From Dichetophora obliterata (lineage: Eukaryota; Arthropoda; Insecta; Diptera; Sciomyzidae): 64,000 nucleotides of DNA. The position numbers and the translations under genes are program-made. Location: positions 110,104,715 to 110,168,714 of the forward strand of contig OY986437.1 of assembly GCA_963920525.1 (NCBI GenBank), given 5' to 3'. The stretch's first letter is position 1, and each line of letters starts with the position of its first letter. Shown in pieces: positions 47,159 to 59,217 of this stretch. The notes under the pieces were generated by a model. It had not been told where the DNA came from. It saw nothing but the letters and a program-made list of their open reading frames with translations, and ran no database searches.

Positions 47159-47640
47159 CTATGCATCACCGGCATCTTCTAGACTGAGTCCTTGGACAGC
47201 TTCGGTCACGGCTTCTAGGCCGAGATCATTTTCCACCTCTCTGGACTCTAGTGTGTTGGTGTTGTTTTCCTTGGGTGGCGCTTTTTGCGGCGCAGATACA
47301 CGCTTCCAACGCCCCACGCCATTTTCCCCGTAACACGTGTAATGAATATCATCTGCCTCTTGGTTGATTTGGAGAATACATTGTTGCCACCCGCTACTAC
47401 CAGGTAATGTCTCAGCAACCTTCATTACCTTCTAGTCAGCTGTTGGCACGTCTGGATTGTGTTTTTGGAGAAGCTTCAGCGTGGACTCATGTGGATCTAC
47501 TCCTGGGAAGAGCACCTTCGCTTTTAGTAGTGACGGAATACTAGTCCTGTCTACTGCCTCCAGGTGGGCACCCTCCCATAGGCCTTGGAGTGTTGGGCCT
47601 CCAAATACGAATATTTGCTTTTGCAATAAAATATTGAAAT
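47159..47640 (-). pseudogene. DUF4780-like retrotransposon ORF1, broken
   Basis: On the minus strand GPTLQGLWEGAHLEAVDRTS leads into KAKVLFPGVDPHESTLKLL, HNPDVPTAD, then in the same frame a TAG stop, then KVMKVAETLPGSSGWQ, QCILQINQEADDIHY and an acidic tail to a stop at 47159. In related insect proteins a Trp is expected at the stop (D-W-K-V), so one TGG-to-TAG change splits the frame. The domain resembles DUF4780, found in gag-like ORF1 proteins of insect non-LTR elements. It lies upstream, on the same strand, of the LOA/R1-type endonuclease at 44475, so both may derive from one element parted by later insertions. The N-terminus is missing above about 47640. Confidence 0.6.
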
Positions 47641-48656
47641 GTATTATTACATGGCATAAAAATAAAATTAAATTTGAAAATATTTCAGACATGATGCGTG
47701 AATCATTTTGACACTATCTTTAAAATATATTGAATTTTCTTAAGAGTACAAGCATTTGTTAACCGGTGTAGTGTGCGCATCAAGTTTACAAAATTAGTAC
47801 CAAAAATTTCAGAAAATAGAATTAAATAGGTAACATTTTCTTTAGGCGAATGCTAAACTCCTCAATGCCTTTGCTCCTCCCTGGGAAAAATCGTGATGTG
47901 TGCACGGATTTCATTGCAAATAACTGAAATTTTTCATTTGCAGTTCATGTACTTAAATATATAATAACATGATTTTTTTTTCATTTAAAAGTTTACCTCA
48001 ACGTGGATTTATGAATTTTTTCTCAACGTAGGACTACGGTATAGATAGGTAAAACTAAGCGAATGTAAAAACTAATGACCAACCGAATATTCGGCTTTGG
48101 TATTCGGCATATTCGGCCGATTTTTTAACCCTCGGCCAAAAGAAAAACCAAATATTTGCCGAATGTTTTAGCTTTTTTGTAATGAACAAAAAATGTTTTA
48201 TATATTTTTTTTACATTTTTCGATAGATGCATCCAAAGCAGGAAGCGCACATTGTTTATAACTTTAAACGCGTTTTCTTTAAAACTGCGTTTTCGAGTTT
48301 GCGACTTTCATAACTTAGTCAATTTTAAACGAATCTTTATGTTGTTTTTTTTTTTCAAAATATTAGTTATGAAATTGTCAATGGACCATAATCTCATTGA
48401 TAAATTTCATATTGGAGTTTCTATCAACAAAAATGTAACGAAAGTTTTCAGTAAAAATTATAAAAATTATTTCATAATCACATTCATACTCAACAGGAAA
48501 ATATTTTGATTTTTGTTTCAGATGAATTTTGCCACCTGTTTGATGGTCGACAGCTCAATTCATGTTGTAAGCACTGGTCCATGCCACCTAATAATTAATT
48601 AAATAATTATTGATTATAATCTGAAAATTTTATACAATCTTCTTCAAAGTACTGTA

Positions 48657-48850
48657 AATTGTGGGAATTTGTAGTCTCGTGGATAGTGTGCTAGACTATC
48701 AACCCAGAGGTCCCTGTTTCGAATCCGGTCTTTGGCATGCTTCTTTTCAGTTTCTCTGTTCTTTCCTACATTTAAAAAATTTGGAAAACTGAAAATCCAC
48801 AAATAAATTGTGGAAAATGTGGAATTAAAGAACAAGAACAAGAACACAAC
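48657..48850 (+). repeat. tRNA-derived SINE
   Basis: TAGTCTCGTGGATAGTGTGC (A box/D arm, 48672) and GTTTCGAATCC (B box, about 48717) are spaced as in a tRNA, with TAGACTATCAACCCAGAGG as an eroded anticodon arm. The T stem is imperfect and no good acceptor stem forms, so it is not a working tRNA. An unrelated body follows and ends in an (ACAAGA)n-like tail near 48826-48850. Confidence 0.55.
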
Positions 48851-49291
48851 TAAGAGCTGGAAATGCTTGCCGAGGTTAAGGCATAACACTAGCCTCTGTT
48901 AAAAGCAATTAAAATTGTCTTTCACTGTTGTTTCGCCTAATCAATAATTCACGTATGGTTGCAATCAATTTCTCTACAGAATCTATCCCTTTTCTTTCAG
49001 GTCAAAGACCAAACCTTGTTTGTATAAGGTGCATGCCTTGCTTCTTTGATATTTTTTATAAAAAAAATATATACCTAAAAAGTTAAGAGTACCTATATTA
49101 TTTACTTTTTCCAAAAAGGTTAATGAAAATTGCATATTTTTCCTTTAATGATTGCCGTTTTTTGTACTGAAATTATTAAATAACGAAAGCAAGGCCTACA
49201 TTTTATTATTTTTGTTACTTGAAAAAAATTTTGAAAGTATTCGGCTTCGGACAAAAATCCACATTCCATAGGACACTAGTAAAATACATTT

Positions 49292-50182
49292 TTCCCAATG
49301 GGACAATGGGAACCAATAGTAACACAGCTCTGTTGAAATTCATTGTTTAAAAAGAGAGAGTAGCGTGCAAAAGTGACACTGACACTTCAACAGAGCTGTG
49401 TTGCATTGTTGTTGTTGTTGTTGATATTTCTTAATTACTCCCTTCTCGAACTTATAGCTTGAACAGAATGATGTTGCTGCATCTGCGTTAAGAAAACTAC
49501 GATGAAAGGATGTTTACGCTTTTTTATACAGAATTGCTTAATAGATATGTATAAAAAAAATAAAATTATTATCATATGTAATAATTGTGAAATAAAATTT
49601 AGTTTAATTTTAATCTACGACGTACATTCTGCTCTTGTTCAAGTTTGACAGGAACATGTGGTTAGCACATAATACCAGATAATTCCTTGAAATCAAGAGA
49701 TATAGGACTAGTTCCAGCTTTTATCTCAGATTGGACCAAAAGAGGTTTTTTAGTTCCATGAAGGGGCTCAATAGATCTTAAGGTCGCAGTGCAAGTTCCA
49801 ACAACAAATAATAATAATAATAACTAGTATGGCCTTTGGACCATATCAAAACCGATTTGTCTTTTTTTAAAATTTTATTGAAAAACTTTTAGCAAAGATA
49901 TAAAACATTAAATTAAAAAATACTTTTGGCTAATACAATTTCACAACTAATATTACGATCTCGGTATGCCCTGTTATAAGAATCATTAATGAATACACAA
50001 TGAATGCAACTAATTTTTTTTACCAAAAAATTCGTGAATACTATCTCCCATTTTCTGCTGCTTAAAGATTAGAGAGGGAGTTTAGCTCCTATTTTCTGCT
50101 ATTGGACCTCTGACGAGGTCAGAGTTAGTGCGGTAGTGTGCACAAAAGCTGTGCCGCTATTGGTTCCCATTGTCACATTGGG
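49292..50182. mobile_element. TIR element, 891 bp
   Basis: TTCCCAATGGGACAATGGGA at the left and, inverted, TTCCCAATGTGACAATGGGA at the right both continue ACCAATAG and CACAGCT, about 38 bp. A second small palindrome (ACACAGCTCTGTTGAA and its complement) lies at about 49323-49405. (GTT)n at 49415-49425. No transposase. Confidence 0.6.
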
Positions 50183-50279
50183 AACAACGGTTTTAACATT
50201 CGCTTAGTATTACCTATCTTACACATATATGTATATATTGTACACGTTTACTCGAAAATACCTTTCCATCGGTATAAGA

Positions 50280-50350
50280 TTTATGTGAATATGTTGACGT
50301 TAACACAGGTAAAATGGTACCACAATTTGTTTGCTTGCGTAATAATAGTT
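50280..50350 (+). repeat. Dispersed repeat, copy 1
   Basis: ATATGTTGACGTTAACACAG followed by GTAAAATGGTA and TTTGTTTGC matches copy 2 at about 63320-63385. Confidence 0.5.
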
Positions 50351-50584
50351 AATTAATTTGTGATCTATTTAATTATTACATGCGATCTTTAGATCAAGTT
50401 AGCTTTTAAGAAGGCAACAACAAAAACAACAACTCTGTATAGAATCAGTCACTTAGCTGACTATGCAGTCTATTTCGGAAATCGCTACATTTCCTCTTCA
50501 GTAGTCTTTGAGTGATTGAGCTGTGAACAACTATGATTTCACACATTTTGGAACAAATTTATCTAAACTATAATGAACAAATTG

Positions 50585-51145
50585 AACGTAATAATGTATA
50601 GAAAGATCCATGGATGCTGTTGGACATGTTCGCATGGCTCCGGTGATTCACACGCAGATCAATCTCTTTGGCTTGTTTAGCGCAGCGATGACTGTATATT
50701 GCTTTGTTTTTCCTGCCCAGATGAATGACCCATACACAATTATGGAACGTATGGTATTTCGCTCAAATGTGTTTTCCAAAGTAGTTTTTGGTTTAGAAAT
50801 ACTCAAAAGAATTTAACTACCCTCTTGAATTCTATATCTGTTCCGGCTAACCTTATAGGTTTAAAGTATTTAAGTTCATATTTCCTAGTAAAAGTTATGA
50901 TGGTGGTTTTTGCGGATTGAAGTTCAATCCCTCCTTTTCTGCACAATTTTTTTAACACTTAGGTCCATTGCAATTCTATCACACAGGGCCTTTTCTCCTG
51001 CAGATGATTACTATGTCATCAGCATAGCCTAAGAACATTAATTCAGTTTTGGTCAATTCTTCCAAAAGTTAATCTACTCCAATGCTCCACATTAGAGGAA
51101 ATAATACTTCACCTTGTGGAAAACCTCTTGTTGTAGTTGTTGTTA
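50585..51145 (-). pseudogene. LOA/R1-type RT palm and C-terminal fragment
   Basis: The minus strand reads TRGFPQGEVLFPLMWSIGVD (RT motif 4), then GYADDIVIICRRKG with the catalytic YADD intact. Then follow GIELQSAKTTIITF, VFLNQKLLWKTHL and, after an apparent internal deletion and frame change, SIIVYGSFIWAGKTKQYT, LNKPKRLICV and ITGAMRTCPTASMDL. Stops interrupt it (GVD*LLEEL). It is a separate copy from the 43-44 kb fragment, since the order on the strand does not allow one element. Inactive. Confidence 0.75.
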
Positions 51146-53815
51146 TAGTGCTTGGTACTAGGTTTTATTATCCTAGAACTAAGCATTAACCATTACAACG
51201 TCAAAAATATATACATATATATCAAACAACGTTTATATACTACTTTGATAAGCTCAAATATATTAATATTGAGTTATGAGAGCGATTTTTGATGCTTGTG
51301 TAAAAAAATACTACAGTGTAGCTGCTATGTCACTGAAGCGAGGTGTGGCAGCCAAGGGTTAAAAGTTATATGAATTCATGAAATTTTAGAAGTGACAAAC
51401 ATTTCCTGATCAAAATTTTATTGACATATTATTTCAATTAACCCGTTAGATTTAAATTTAAGTCAAAAACAAACTGAATAAATTACATTTATACAAGGCA
51501 TGTGTAATTTCTTTAAATAATATAAATATTCATAAATATTTTAGAACTTCAGCTCCAAAAGTGGTTCAAATTCTATCAATTAAAGTGAAAAAACAAATCA
51601 TATTTAAGTTAAAAAATTACCCAAATGAATTAATTTCTTATTAAAGAAGTGTGCCTATTTCATACAATATTATAAACTTTTATAAGGTTTCAAAATGTCA
51701 ACTTTAATGTCAATTGATCGAACTCTTAAAAAAAAAAATTCCATATTTGTAAAAATTTGCTTAATCTTGTAAGTAAGCCGCAATTAAAAATTTTAAAGCA
51801 AAATTAATGCAGATCCGGTCAATTGGAATGAGTTCAAAAACCATTCGTTGACTCAGTGAACAGCGTCGTAAAAATTTTATGAGGAATGACAAAAATACAG
51901 AAAATACGAGAGTGAGTACAGATCAAAAAACATGTAAATCATAAACTGAATACATTACAAGCCAAAAGCTTATATTAATTTAAAAAATATCGAATGAATA
52001 AAAACAAAAGCTGTTAAATTCTTTCGTTAACAAATAATTCAAATTATTTCTTAAAAAGGAATAACAATTAAGAAACAGCGCGTAAATAAAAATTATAATC
52101 AAGGTCAATGGAAGAAAACATATTAACAAAAATAACAACAACTGCCACACTTGGTGTCAAGAAGATACAAATTAGATGCAATTGCACTGCATTTTGAATC
52201 TTTGGGATTAACACTTATGGTTATATTTTGTTTATTTTTATTACATTTTTGAGACGTATTATATTTATACATACACATTTGATTTGTACTTAAAAAAATA
52301 TGCAAATTCGTTACATTGCGTGCGAATGAGATCAGTTTATGGCACACTGCTTGACAACTACAACTGAATTTTAGGCATTTAACATTCAATAATAAAATTT
52401 CGTAAATTTTATAATGTGGCAGGGCTGTTTTTACTATGGTTCAATGCACGACCTTTTCATGGACATCTTCGTATGGAAATGCTTATTAAAGGTATAAAGA
52501 GTGGGTATTTTTGTTGTTTTTGATTATTTAACTTTTAAATAGACCTTTTTTTTCTTATATCTGCAGTGTTTTAAGCTTAATTAAACCGTTATTAGCGTCA
52601 AGAGTTGTCGTAAAGTAACAAACTTGATGACATTTTAAGTCTGTCTGCCTGCCTGACTGCTCTGAGCTTCCGGTTTAATTTATACATTAAATATTTAAAC
52701 AAACCCATTTAAAGAAGTAGCTATAATTGCAAACATGATTCGAAACGATACTTTGTCTATTGTATAAGCAGATAGAAATACCCGAAATATTGCTTTTATA
52801 CCACTTCGAAAATTTTTTAAGCTATAAAAGTTGGTAACGAGATCGTTTTCATGGTAGATCATTGGAGTTACTTTTACTCAAATATTTAAAGATGTACTTT
52901 TTCACCGTTGGACATAACATTTGTTGTTGAATTTCTTTATTTTCCAGCATGCTAAGCGGAATCTGACAGATTTATCAACAAGAAGATTAACGACCATTTA
53001 AGAAGTTTCAATTTGTTTTTGTTTTTGTCATTTCCACTGTGCCTTGTTTATGGTTATCTTCACAGTAGCACATTAAGTCAACCAGAGGACAGATCTTAAG
53101 GTAAATAATAAACTAGTTTAAAATTATAAACCGTAAAATAAGTTTTAACGTGTTGCGGTTAAGCATGTGTTTTTGATTGAGTCTCATCTTAAATATAGAA
53201 ATAAAATACGTAATATTTAAATCTTTGAATAGAGTAGTGTCTGTTATTTTTCGATGCCTACACCTGGGTGATGCGTTTTATACATTTTTAAAAATTTTGA
53301 TTTTAGTTAATATAAATTCATTCGATGACAAAAAATCATATAACAAATAAGCTTGTCCAAATCTAATCCTTGTTTACGTTCTTGTTTTCATACTTGTCCT
53401 AATCATTGATTTGAAACCTAGCGTTGATTTTAAAATGTTATTCCTAATCTTTTTCTTATCCTCGTCCTTCTACTGTAAGGACAATAAGGAAAGAATACTT
53501 ATTGTTGTTAAGCTATGTTTTTGTTTTAATTATAGGTGTGTGTTTCTTTTGCTAGTGTGTTTCCTCTTTAATTTTTCAATACATAATTAGTAATATTTTA
53601 TTTAGAAATTTGTTTTAAAGCAAAATAACCTACCTTTTTTATTTTCTTTAGTGCCAAAAGTGGCAATGATATAATTATATGCAACGATTTTGCATTTCTG
53701 TTGCATTAAGCAACTACCGCCTTAATTTATTAACAGCAGTAAAATTTCACTTATTTTAATCAGAAGGGTAGACAACTATCCCTCAACGTCGTATCTGTAA
53801 TTTTACCGTAGAACC
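51146..53815. other. No gene seen
   Basis: AT-rich. Frames of at most 88 codons (52123-52389 minus) without motifs. Repeats not evident. Confidence 0.45.
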
Positions 53816-53818
53816 TAT

Positions 53819-54525
53819 GCTTACTTACTTACTTGGTGCTACAACCGTATGTCGGTCTTGGCCTCATCTAAGAATTTCCGCCAGCCATTTCTGTCTCTCG
53901 CTTGCTGGCGCCAGTTGGAAATTCCAAGCTTCGTCAGGTTGTACTCTACTGGGTCTTTCCAATGAAGATGGTCGTGCTCTTCTGCGATGACCGCCACTGG
54001 GTGACGAATCGAATATTTTCTTCACTGGAGCATCGTCTTTCATGCGCTGAACATGACCTAGCCAATGAAACCGCTCGATTTTAATGAGCTTGACTATGTC
54101 GATGTCAGCGTATAGCTCGTACAGTTCATCATTCCACCGTATTCGGTACTCGGCTTATTGGTCCGTATATCTTACGAAGTATCTTTCTCTCGAAGGCTAC
54201 TAAAGTGTTTTCATTTGAAATGCTCAGCGTCCAGGTTTGTGATGCATAAAGTAGGACGAGCATGATGAGCGATTTATTGAGCGTAATTTTCGTTCGACGA
54301 GAGAGGGCTCTGCTTCTCAATTGCCTACTGAGCCCAAAGTAACACCTGTTGGCAAGAGTTATTGTTCGTTTGATCTCAATGCTGATGTCGCTGGTTGAGT
54401 TAATGCAGGATCCCAGATAGACGAAGTCCTCTACAACCTCGAAGGAGGTATTGTCAACTGTAACGTGCGCACCTTTGCTTAGCAAGTAATAATTCTCTGA
54501 AACGACTTTACATTTTTGTTGTTTA
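53819..54525 (-). pseudogene. RTE RT C-terminus with AAGT-repeat tail
   Basis: A 5'-truncated copy on the minus strand. It reads HVTVDNTSFEVVEDFVYLGS, IKRTITLANRCYFGLSRQL, LYASQTWTLS and ERKILRKIYGPI. After a frameshift near 54130 come FHWLGHVQRMKDDAPVKKIF and SGGHRRRARPS, then in another frame LTKLGISNWRQQARDRNGW and FLDEAKTDIRL with a stop near 53845. The 3' end is AAGTAAGTAAGTAAG (53819-53836), the short tandem tail of RTE elements. Same broad family as 22-24 kb, but the two fragments do not overlap. Confidence 0.8.
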
Positions 54526-55978
54526 AGCCGACACTTTCTTGGTGGCCATAGAGTTTTTTATTTATGTCAATATTAATATCGTTCATATAGGCATTTCCAC
54601 AGAAAAGTCCACCGTGGCCAACAAATTAAAACTTATTAAAAACATATTATCTTATGATTTTATCTAAGAGAAACATTTTAATTTTATTAATTTAAGCAAT
54701 TTATACATAAATTCATTTACGTTGAAAGTACAATCATCCGCACTGTTTCACAAATGTAGATAATCTTTTTCATAAATGTTTAGTAAATGTTTTGTTAGGT
54801 TTTTGTTTTAGTAAAAATGGAAGGCATTGGCTAGAGGTAATAAAAAAATGGGTGAGGAAGGGACAATATATTGAATTTGTTTTTAAATTACTAAATTACA
54901 TAATTACTTAACTACCTAATAAGTGAATTACCCAATTCACCTACTTTGGAAATTGTAGTAACGTTACGCCGGATCAAAAAGCATAATAAAAAAAAAACCA
55001 GAGAAAAATTTTAAATTTGATCACTTGGAAAAAACTTATATTATTGCAAATTCTTCTAAAAAAAGTTGTAAACAAAAAGTTTTGCAAATTTCGTAATACA
55101 AGTCAAAAATCACTTCCATTTTTCGCAACGTAACGCCAACACATATTTGCTTATATTTTTTAATCCTTAGGGTAGATTGTTGTCATTGTTTTTGCTTAAT
55201 ATAGTGTTGCTTAATTACTACGCAAATATAAAAAAAAAACTTTTTAGAAATTAGACTTTTTCATTGCATTTTTTTAATATTTCTTGAAATGCCCATATAG
55301 TATGTGTAAAGTTTGGACGAAATCGAAAAAGAAATTGGGTTTCAGCCAGAAATTAGCTAAGATTGCATTTGTGTTAACTGCAGTCATAGTTTGTTTTTTT
55401 TTATCAGATTAATGCAATTTTTTATTATTTTTATTCATTTAATTTCTTTTGTCTTTGAAAATTATACCTTACAGACAAGAACAGTGAAAATGTGATTACT
55501 TTAGAATAATATTACAACAAGGTATTTAGCAGAATTCTCATTTGATTCTTTGATATAGAAAATTCTACACGGTCAGAAATCTTGGAATAAATTTTAATAC
55601 TTTTTTGCTTGCATATATGACTACACATTGAATACACAATTGTATTAAAATTAAATACTAATCAAATATAAAAAATAATTTTTAATAAAAATATGTATAG
55701 AAACTTTTAATACTGGTTTTGTATTAAAATTTTATTATAATATCAACCATAGTATCAAATTAATTCCAAAAGGTATAAAATATAGTTGTAATATTTGAAT
55801 TGTATTAAAATTTAATTCAAAATGTTATTGAAATATTATACAGCATGTCTTAAAAATTAATGTTGTAATATTTGAACTGTATTAAAATGTAAAACAAAAT
55901 AAATTAAAAAATTTTGTTATCATTTGAGAAGTATTAAATTTAATCCTTTTTGTATTAAAAATCTCTGTAATACTTTGC
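54526..55978. other. AT-rich; degenerate TATTAAAA repeats
   Basis: No gene. From about 55580 to 55975 TGTATTAAAATTTAAT-like wording recurs. One ~72-bp step is clear (TAATATTTGAATTGTATTAA near 55790 and TAATATTTGAACTGTATTAA near 55866). Confidence 0.45.
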
Positions 55979-57665
55979 TTATATTAAATTTAGAGGCGCA
56001 TTAGCAGCATAGTTAGTGCGACACATTTCCAAATAGAAAGCAAAAGAATTTCTTAAAGTCCTAGCAGGCTCATTAAAATTAATCATTTCCAACAATTCAG
56101 GACTATCCACGAAACCAGATATGATATCATGGACAAAAAGAAGGGAGAAAATATTTCGCCTTATCTCCAAAGATTGAAGACCAATCAACAGACATCGGGC
56201 ACTAAAGACGGAAAAGAACCATCAAAATTAAGAGAACGTAATGCACACCTAATGAAAGATTTCTGAACAGCATCATATTCAAGTCTAGAACGAACCAGAC
56301 TTGCAAACAACACTTTCCACGTAAGGGTCCGTAAAGCATGAACCATTACGCCGAATAAGAGCCAGTCTTTGTAATAATAAAATCCAAATATGAGGTAAAC
56401 GAAAATTTAACATCAAAGACTACACCCAGGTCTTTAAACTGATTAAAGGTAGAATTATAATAGACGTAATGTAAAGTAACGAAAAGTTGTCAACTCACAT
56501 TAATAACGAAAAGTCAACAACGTAGTTTTTACAATACAAATAGCACACTAATCGAATGTAACCTCAATGTTAATTTGCTTTCCAAAAATCCAAATTTCAC
56601 GGATCTATAAGTTCCGTCACGTTACGTTAAGTCTATTATAATCACTTGTATAATAAATTATTGTTTCAAACAATAAGTGAAAGAACGCACTGCTAAATTG
56701 ACATTAGACCACATTACGTTACTTCTATTATAATTTGACCTTAACAGATGCTTACTTTGAAGTGGCAATATTATACGAAGATAGACAGACATTGGCAGAC
56801 CTAGAGTAGGACATAGAGTCGCATTTTACTAATTTTAGAAGGAGACAGTTTTGTGAGCATCAATTAAGAAGTTTGTGAATTTCAATTTGAATAAATTCAC
56901 AATCAGACGAGTTTTTTACTTTAAGGAAAAACTTAAGGTCGTTGGCTTATAACACTTACTGTGAGTGAAAAGATAAGATATATCATTTATGAAAAGCAAA
57001 GGGGCCCAGAATGCTCCCTTGAGGTACCCCAGACGTTGCCATATGGCAAGGATTTCACATTATCAAAAGCGAAGACGCACAGCCTAACAGATAAGTAGGA
57101 TTTTAACCAACTAAGGGAACTTGAATGAAAACCCATTCTCTCCAGTTTTTTAACTAAGAGGACATGGGAGACTTTGTCAAAAGCTTTTGAAAAGTCAATG
57201 TAAATTACATAAACTTGATATCCTTCCTGAAACGACAATAAACAATATTCAGAAAAAACTATCAAATTTGAATCAGTTGACCTACCTGGCATAAAACTAT
57301 GCTGATAGAGAGAAATATTATGCTTTACAGCAAACAGCAGTTTAACCTTAACAATCAACTCAACAATTTCGAAACAGTCGTTAACTTTGAAATCGGTCTA
57401 TAATTAGCGACATTATTTATAGAACTGGATGTATGAATAGGTGTAACATAAGAAACTTTCCAGCAGTCCATAAAAGTGCCAGAACTCATCGACTTATTAA
57501 AAATTGGCATTAAGGCATAAGCAATACTGTACATGCATTTTTTTAGAAAGTATCCAAAGATATCACATTCACACCCCAAAATCAGCAGAAATAACGGGCT
57601 CATAGTTAGAGAGAAAAAAGTCTGCAAAAAGATTAGCAGTAGAACTAACATTATTTGAAATATTA
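55979..57665 (-). pseudogene. Jockey/CR1-group reverse transcriptase, dead
   Basis: The minus strand carries an RT read from about 57665: MSSGTFMDCWKVSYVTPIH, NNVANYRPISKLTTVSKL, QHSFMPGRSTDSNL, YIDFSKAFDKVSHVLL, then a broken SGVPQGS-type motif (GTSREHSGPLCF). The catalytic YADD is replaced by L*ANDLK (Tyr to stop, first Asp to Asn; about 56945). Thumb text SSDCEFIQIE and CSQNCLLL follows. A ~283-bp MITE interrupts it (56453-56735). Beyond that come FKDLGVVFDVKFSFTSYLD, VLFASLVRSRLEYDAVQKSF and an open C-terminal part 56188-55979 (LIGLQSLEIRRN, NEPARTLRNS, NYAANAPLNLI). The endonuclease is missing at the 5' side and the 3' end is cut after NLI. Confidence 0.85.
56453..56735. mobile_element. 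MITE inside the jockey RT
   Basis: The ends are AATTATAATAGACGTAATGT and, inverted, AATTATAATAGAAGTAACGT. A third inner copy (GTTACGTTAAGTCTATTATA) lies near 56620. It sits between RT segments that are normally adjacent (CLSSYNIATSK and FKDLGVVFD), so the insertion is clear. No target duplication resolved. Confidence 0.6.
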
Positions 57666-58027
57666 TAATTCAAAAACATAAAACCAAAAACTTTAATCAA
57701 TAAATAAGTAGGTACATAACAATTCCTATTTTTAAAATATTTTTTTCAGTTTCGCATTTGTCACACCGGATTCTGGACATATATTACACTCAGTATAAAA
57801 GTCTTTCAACGGGTTCTTCGCACACATCCCTTTTGAAGCCATTTGCCGAAAGCACATTTTTCTCTTTTTAGTGCTTTATTTCTTTCACTTGATTTTTGCA
57901 AAATACAAATTTACCACTTTCAATAACACTTTAAGTATTGAAGCAGTGTTGGAAAATTAGTTCAAGTGTGAAAGTGCAGAAAGTCGAGTTTGGTAACAAT
58001 CATACTTTTACACAACTGTACAAACTG

Positions 58028-58136
58028 GGGCCGAATTACAGCATCCGTGATCGAGCAAAACTGTACAAGATTGATAGGAACTTGTCTCGTCGTGCCCTTC
58101 GTAATTTTGCTTGATCACGGATGCTGTAGTTGGGCT
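58028..58136. mobile_element. Small hairpin MITE
   Basis: Arms of about 34 bp: ATTACAGCATCCGTGATCGA and, inverted, ACTACAGCATCCGTGATCAA, around a ~39-nt loop. Outer bases are GGGGCC / GGGCTC. Confidence 0.55.
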
Positions 58137-58255
58137 CTGAGATCCCGGACGATTTAAGTCTCTTTAAATAACGGGATTTTCTTTCCGGGATCCCGGGATT
58201 TGAAAAATTTCTATTACAAATATTTGTGTAAACGCAACCATTCAAATTTAAGTTG

Positions 58256-58560
58256 ATATGAATATAGAATTAGAAAAACCTTTTAATGAGGCTGAAAAGA
58301 TTGTAAAGACGATGAGCGTGAATCACTGAAGCAAAGACCTTACAAAGTTTAAGAAGAACCTGCCACATCGGGAAGTCAGCTATGTATTTCAAAATTGTCA
58401 GATATTCTTATATATGAAATTAATTTGTTTCGTGGTGAAGGCAATCGTGATCGAAACTTAAAAATTGCTTACGATTATCGTACAACTATTTCTCCAACTA
58501 GCATAGAATCAGAACGTTATATTTGAAATAATATCAGATGCATTAGTTTAAAAATAATTA
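58256..58560 (+). pseudogene. hAT transposase C-terminal relic
   Basis: The plus strand reads CISKLSDILIYEINLFRGEG, LKIAYDYRTTISPTSIESER, then YI and a stop. The I-x-PTS-x-ESER wording is the hAT dimerisation motif. The following residues are decayed. No catalytic core precedes it. Confidence 0.6.
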
Positions 58561-59217
58561 AAACAACAAATTTTATTTTGAAAAGTCTTTTTTTAACTTA
58601 ATTTGCATTAAACAAAAAAAAAAAACATGAAGACGGTGCCTCAAAAAAAAAGAGGTTTTACATTTATATAATTTACCTTAACCCGTTAATGCTCACTACC
58701 AGAATCCGTTGAGTTTAGTTTTTGAAATTTTCAGCAAAAATTTGTTATAAAATGAAACGGAAAGCTCTGATGATTAAATTTCGTAATATACATTCTACTT
58801 TAACCTAATGTACTTTTTTAATTCTATTTTCTTTTTTCTTGATGTTTATAAAAAAAAATAACTCACTTGAGTGGCATTTGTCACTTTTCTTTGAAGTACT
58901 ACACGAACTGGCGCGAAAAAATATGCAAGACGGCTTTAAATGTCAATTTTATAACATATTTTGGAAAAATCATACTTTGAGCTTTCACACATTGTTGGAA
59001 GCAAAAGCTTTAAAGTGGTTGCGGATTTTTGAGGTATTTTTGAAAAATGCTTTCAACGCGTATGATTATCATTCGTTGTCAGTAATGGGTTTAACAATTC
59101 TGTTTTTTATTTTATTATTTTTTGTTCATTGAATAAATACAATATGCTGGTTACTAATATTTTTCAAGTTTTTTGTGCTGATTTACAATTTGTTTTGTTC
59201 TTTTTTTTTTCTAAATA

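Larger units (their letters stand above)
48041..50219. mobile_element. Candidate outer TIR element, 2.2 kb
   Basis: AGATAGGTAAAACTAAGCGA at about 48041 matches the inverted right end AGATAGGTAATACTAAGCGA near 50219, each followed by ATGT-AAAAC (about 30 bp). It encloses the SINE and the TIR element 49292-50182. Target duplication not seen, and the 2.2 kb span rests on these ends only. Confidence 0.35.

Noticed and set aside
48660..48735. Functional tRNA gene
   Set aside because: A and B boxes are present but T stem and anticodon stem pair poorly and there is no acceptor stem, so a SINE head fits better.
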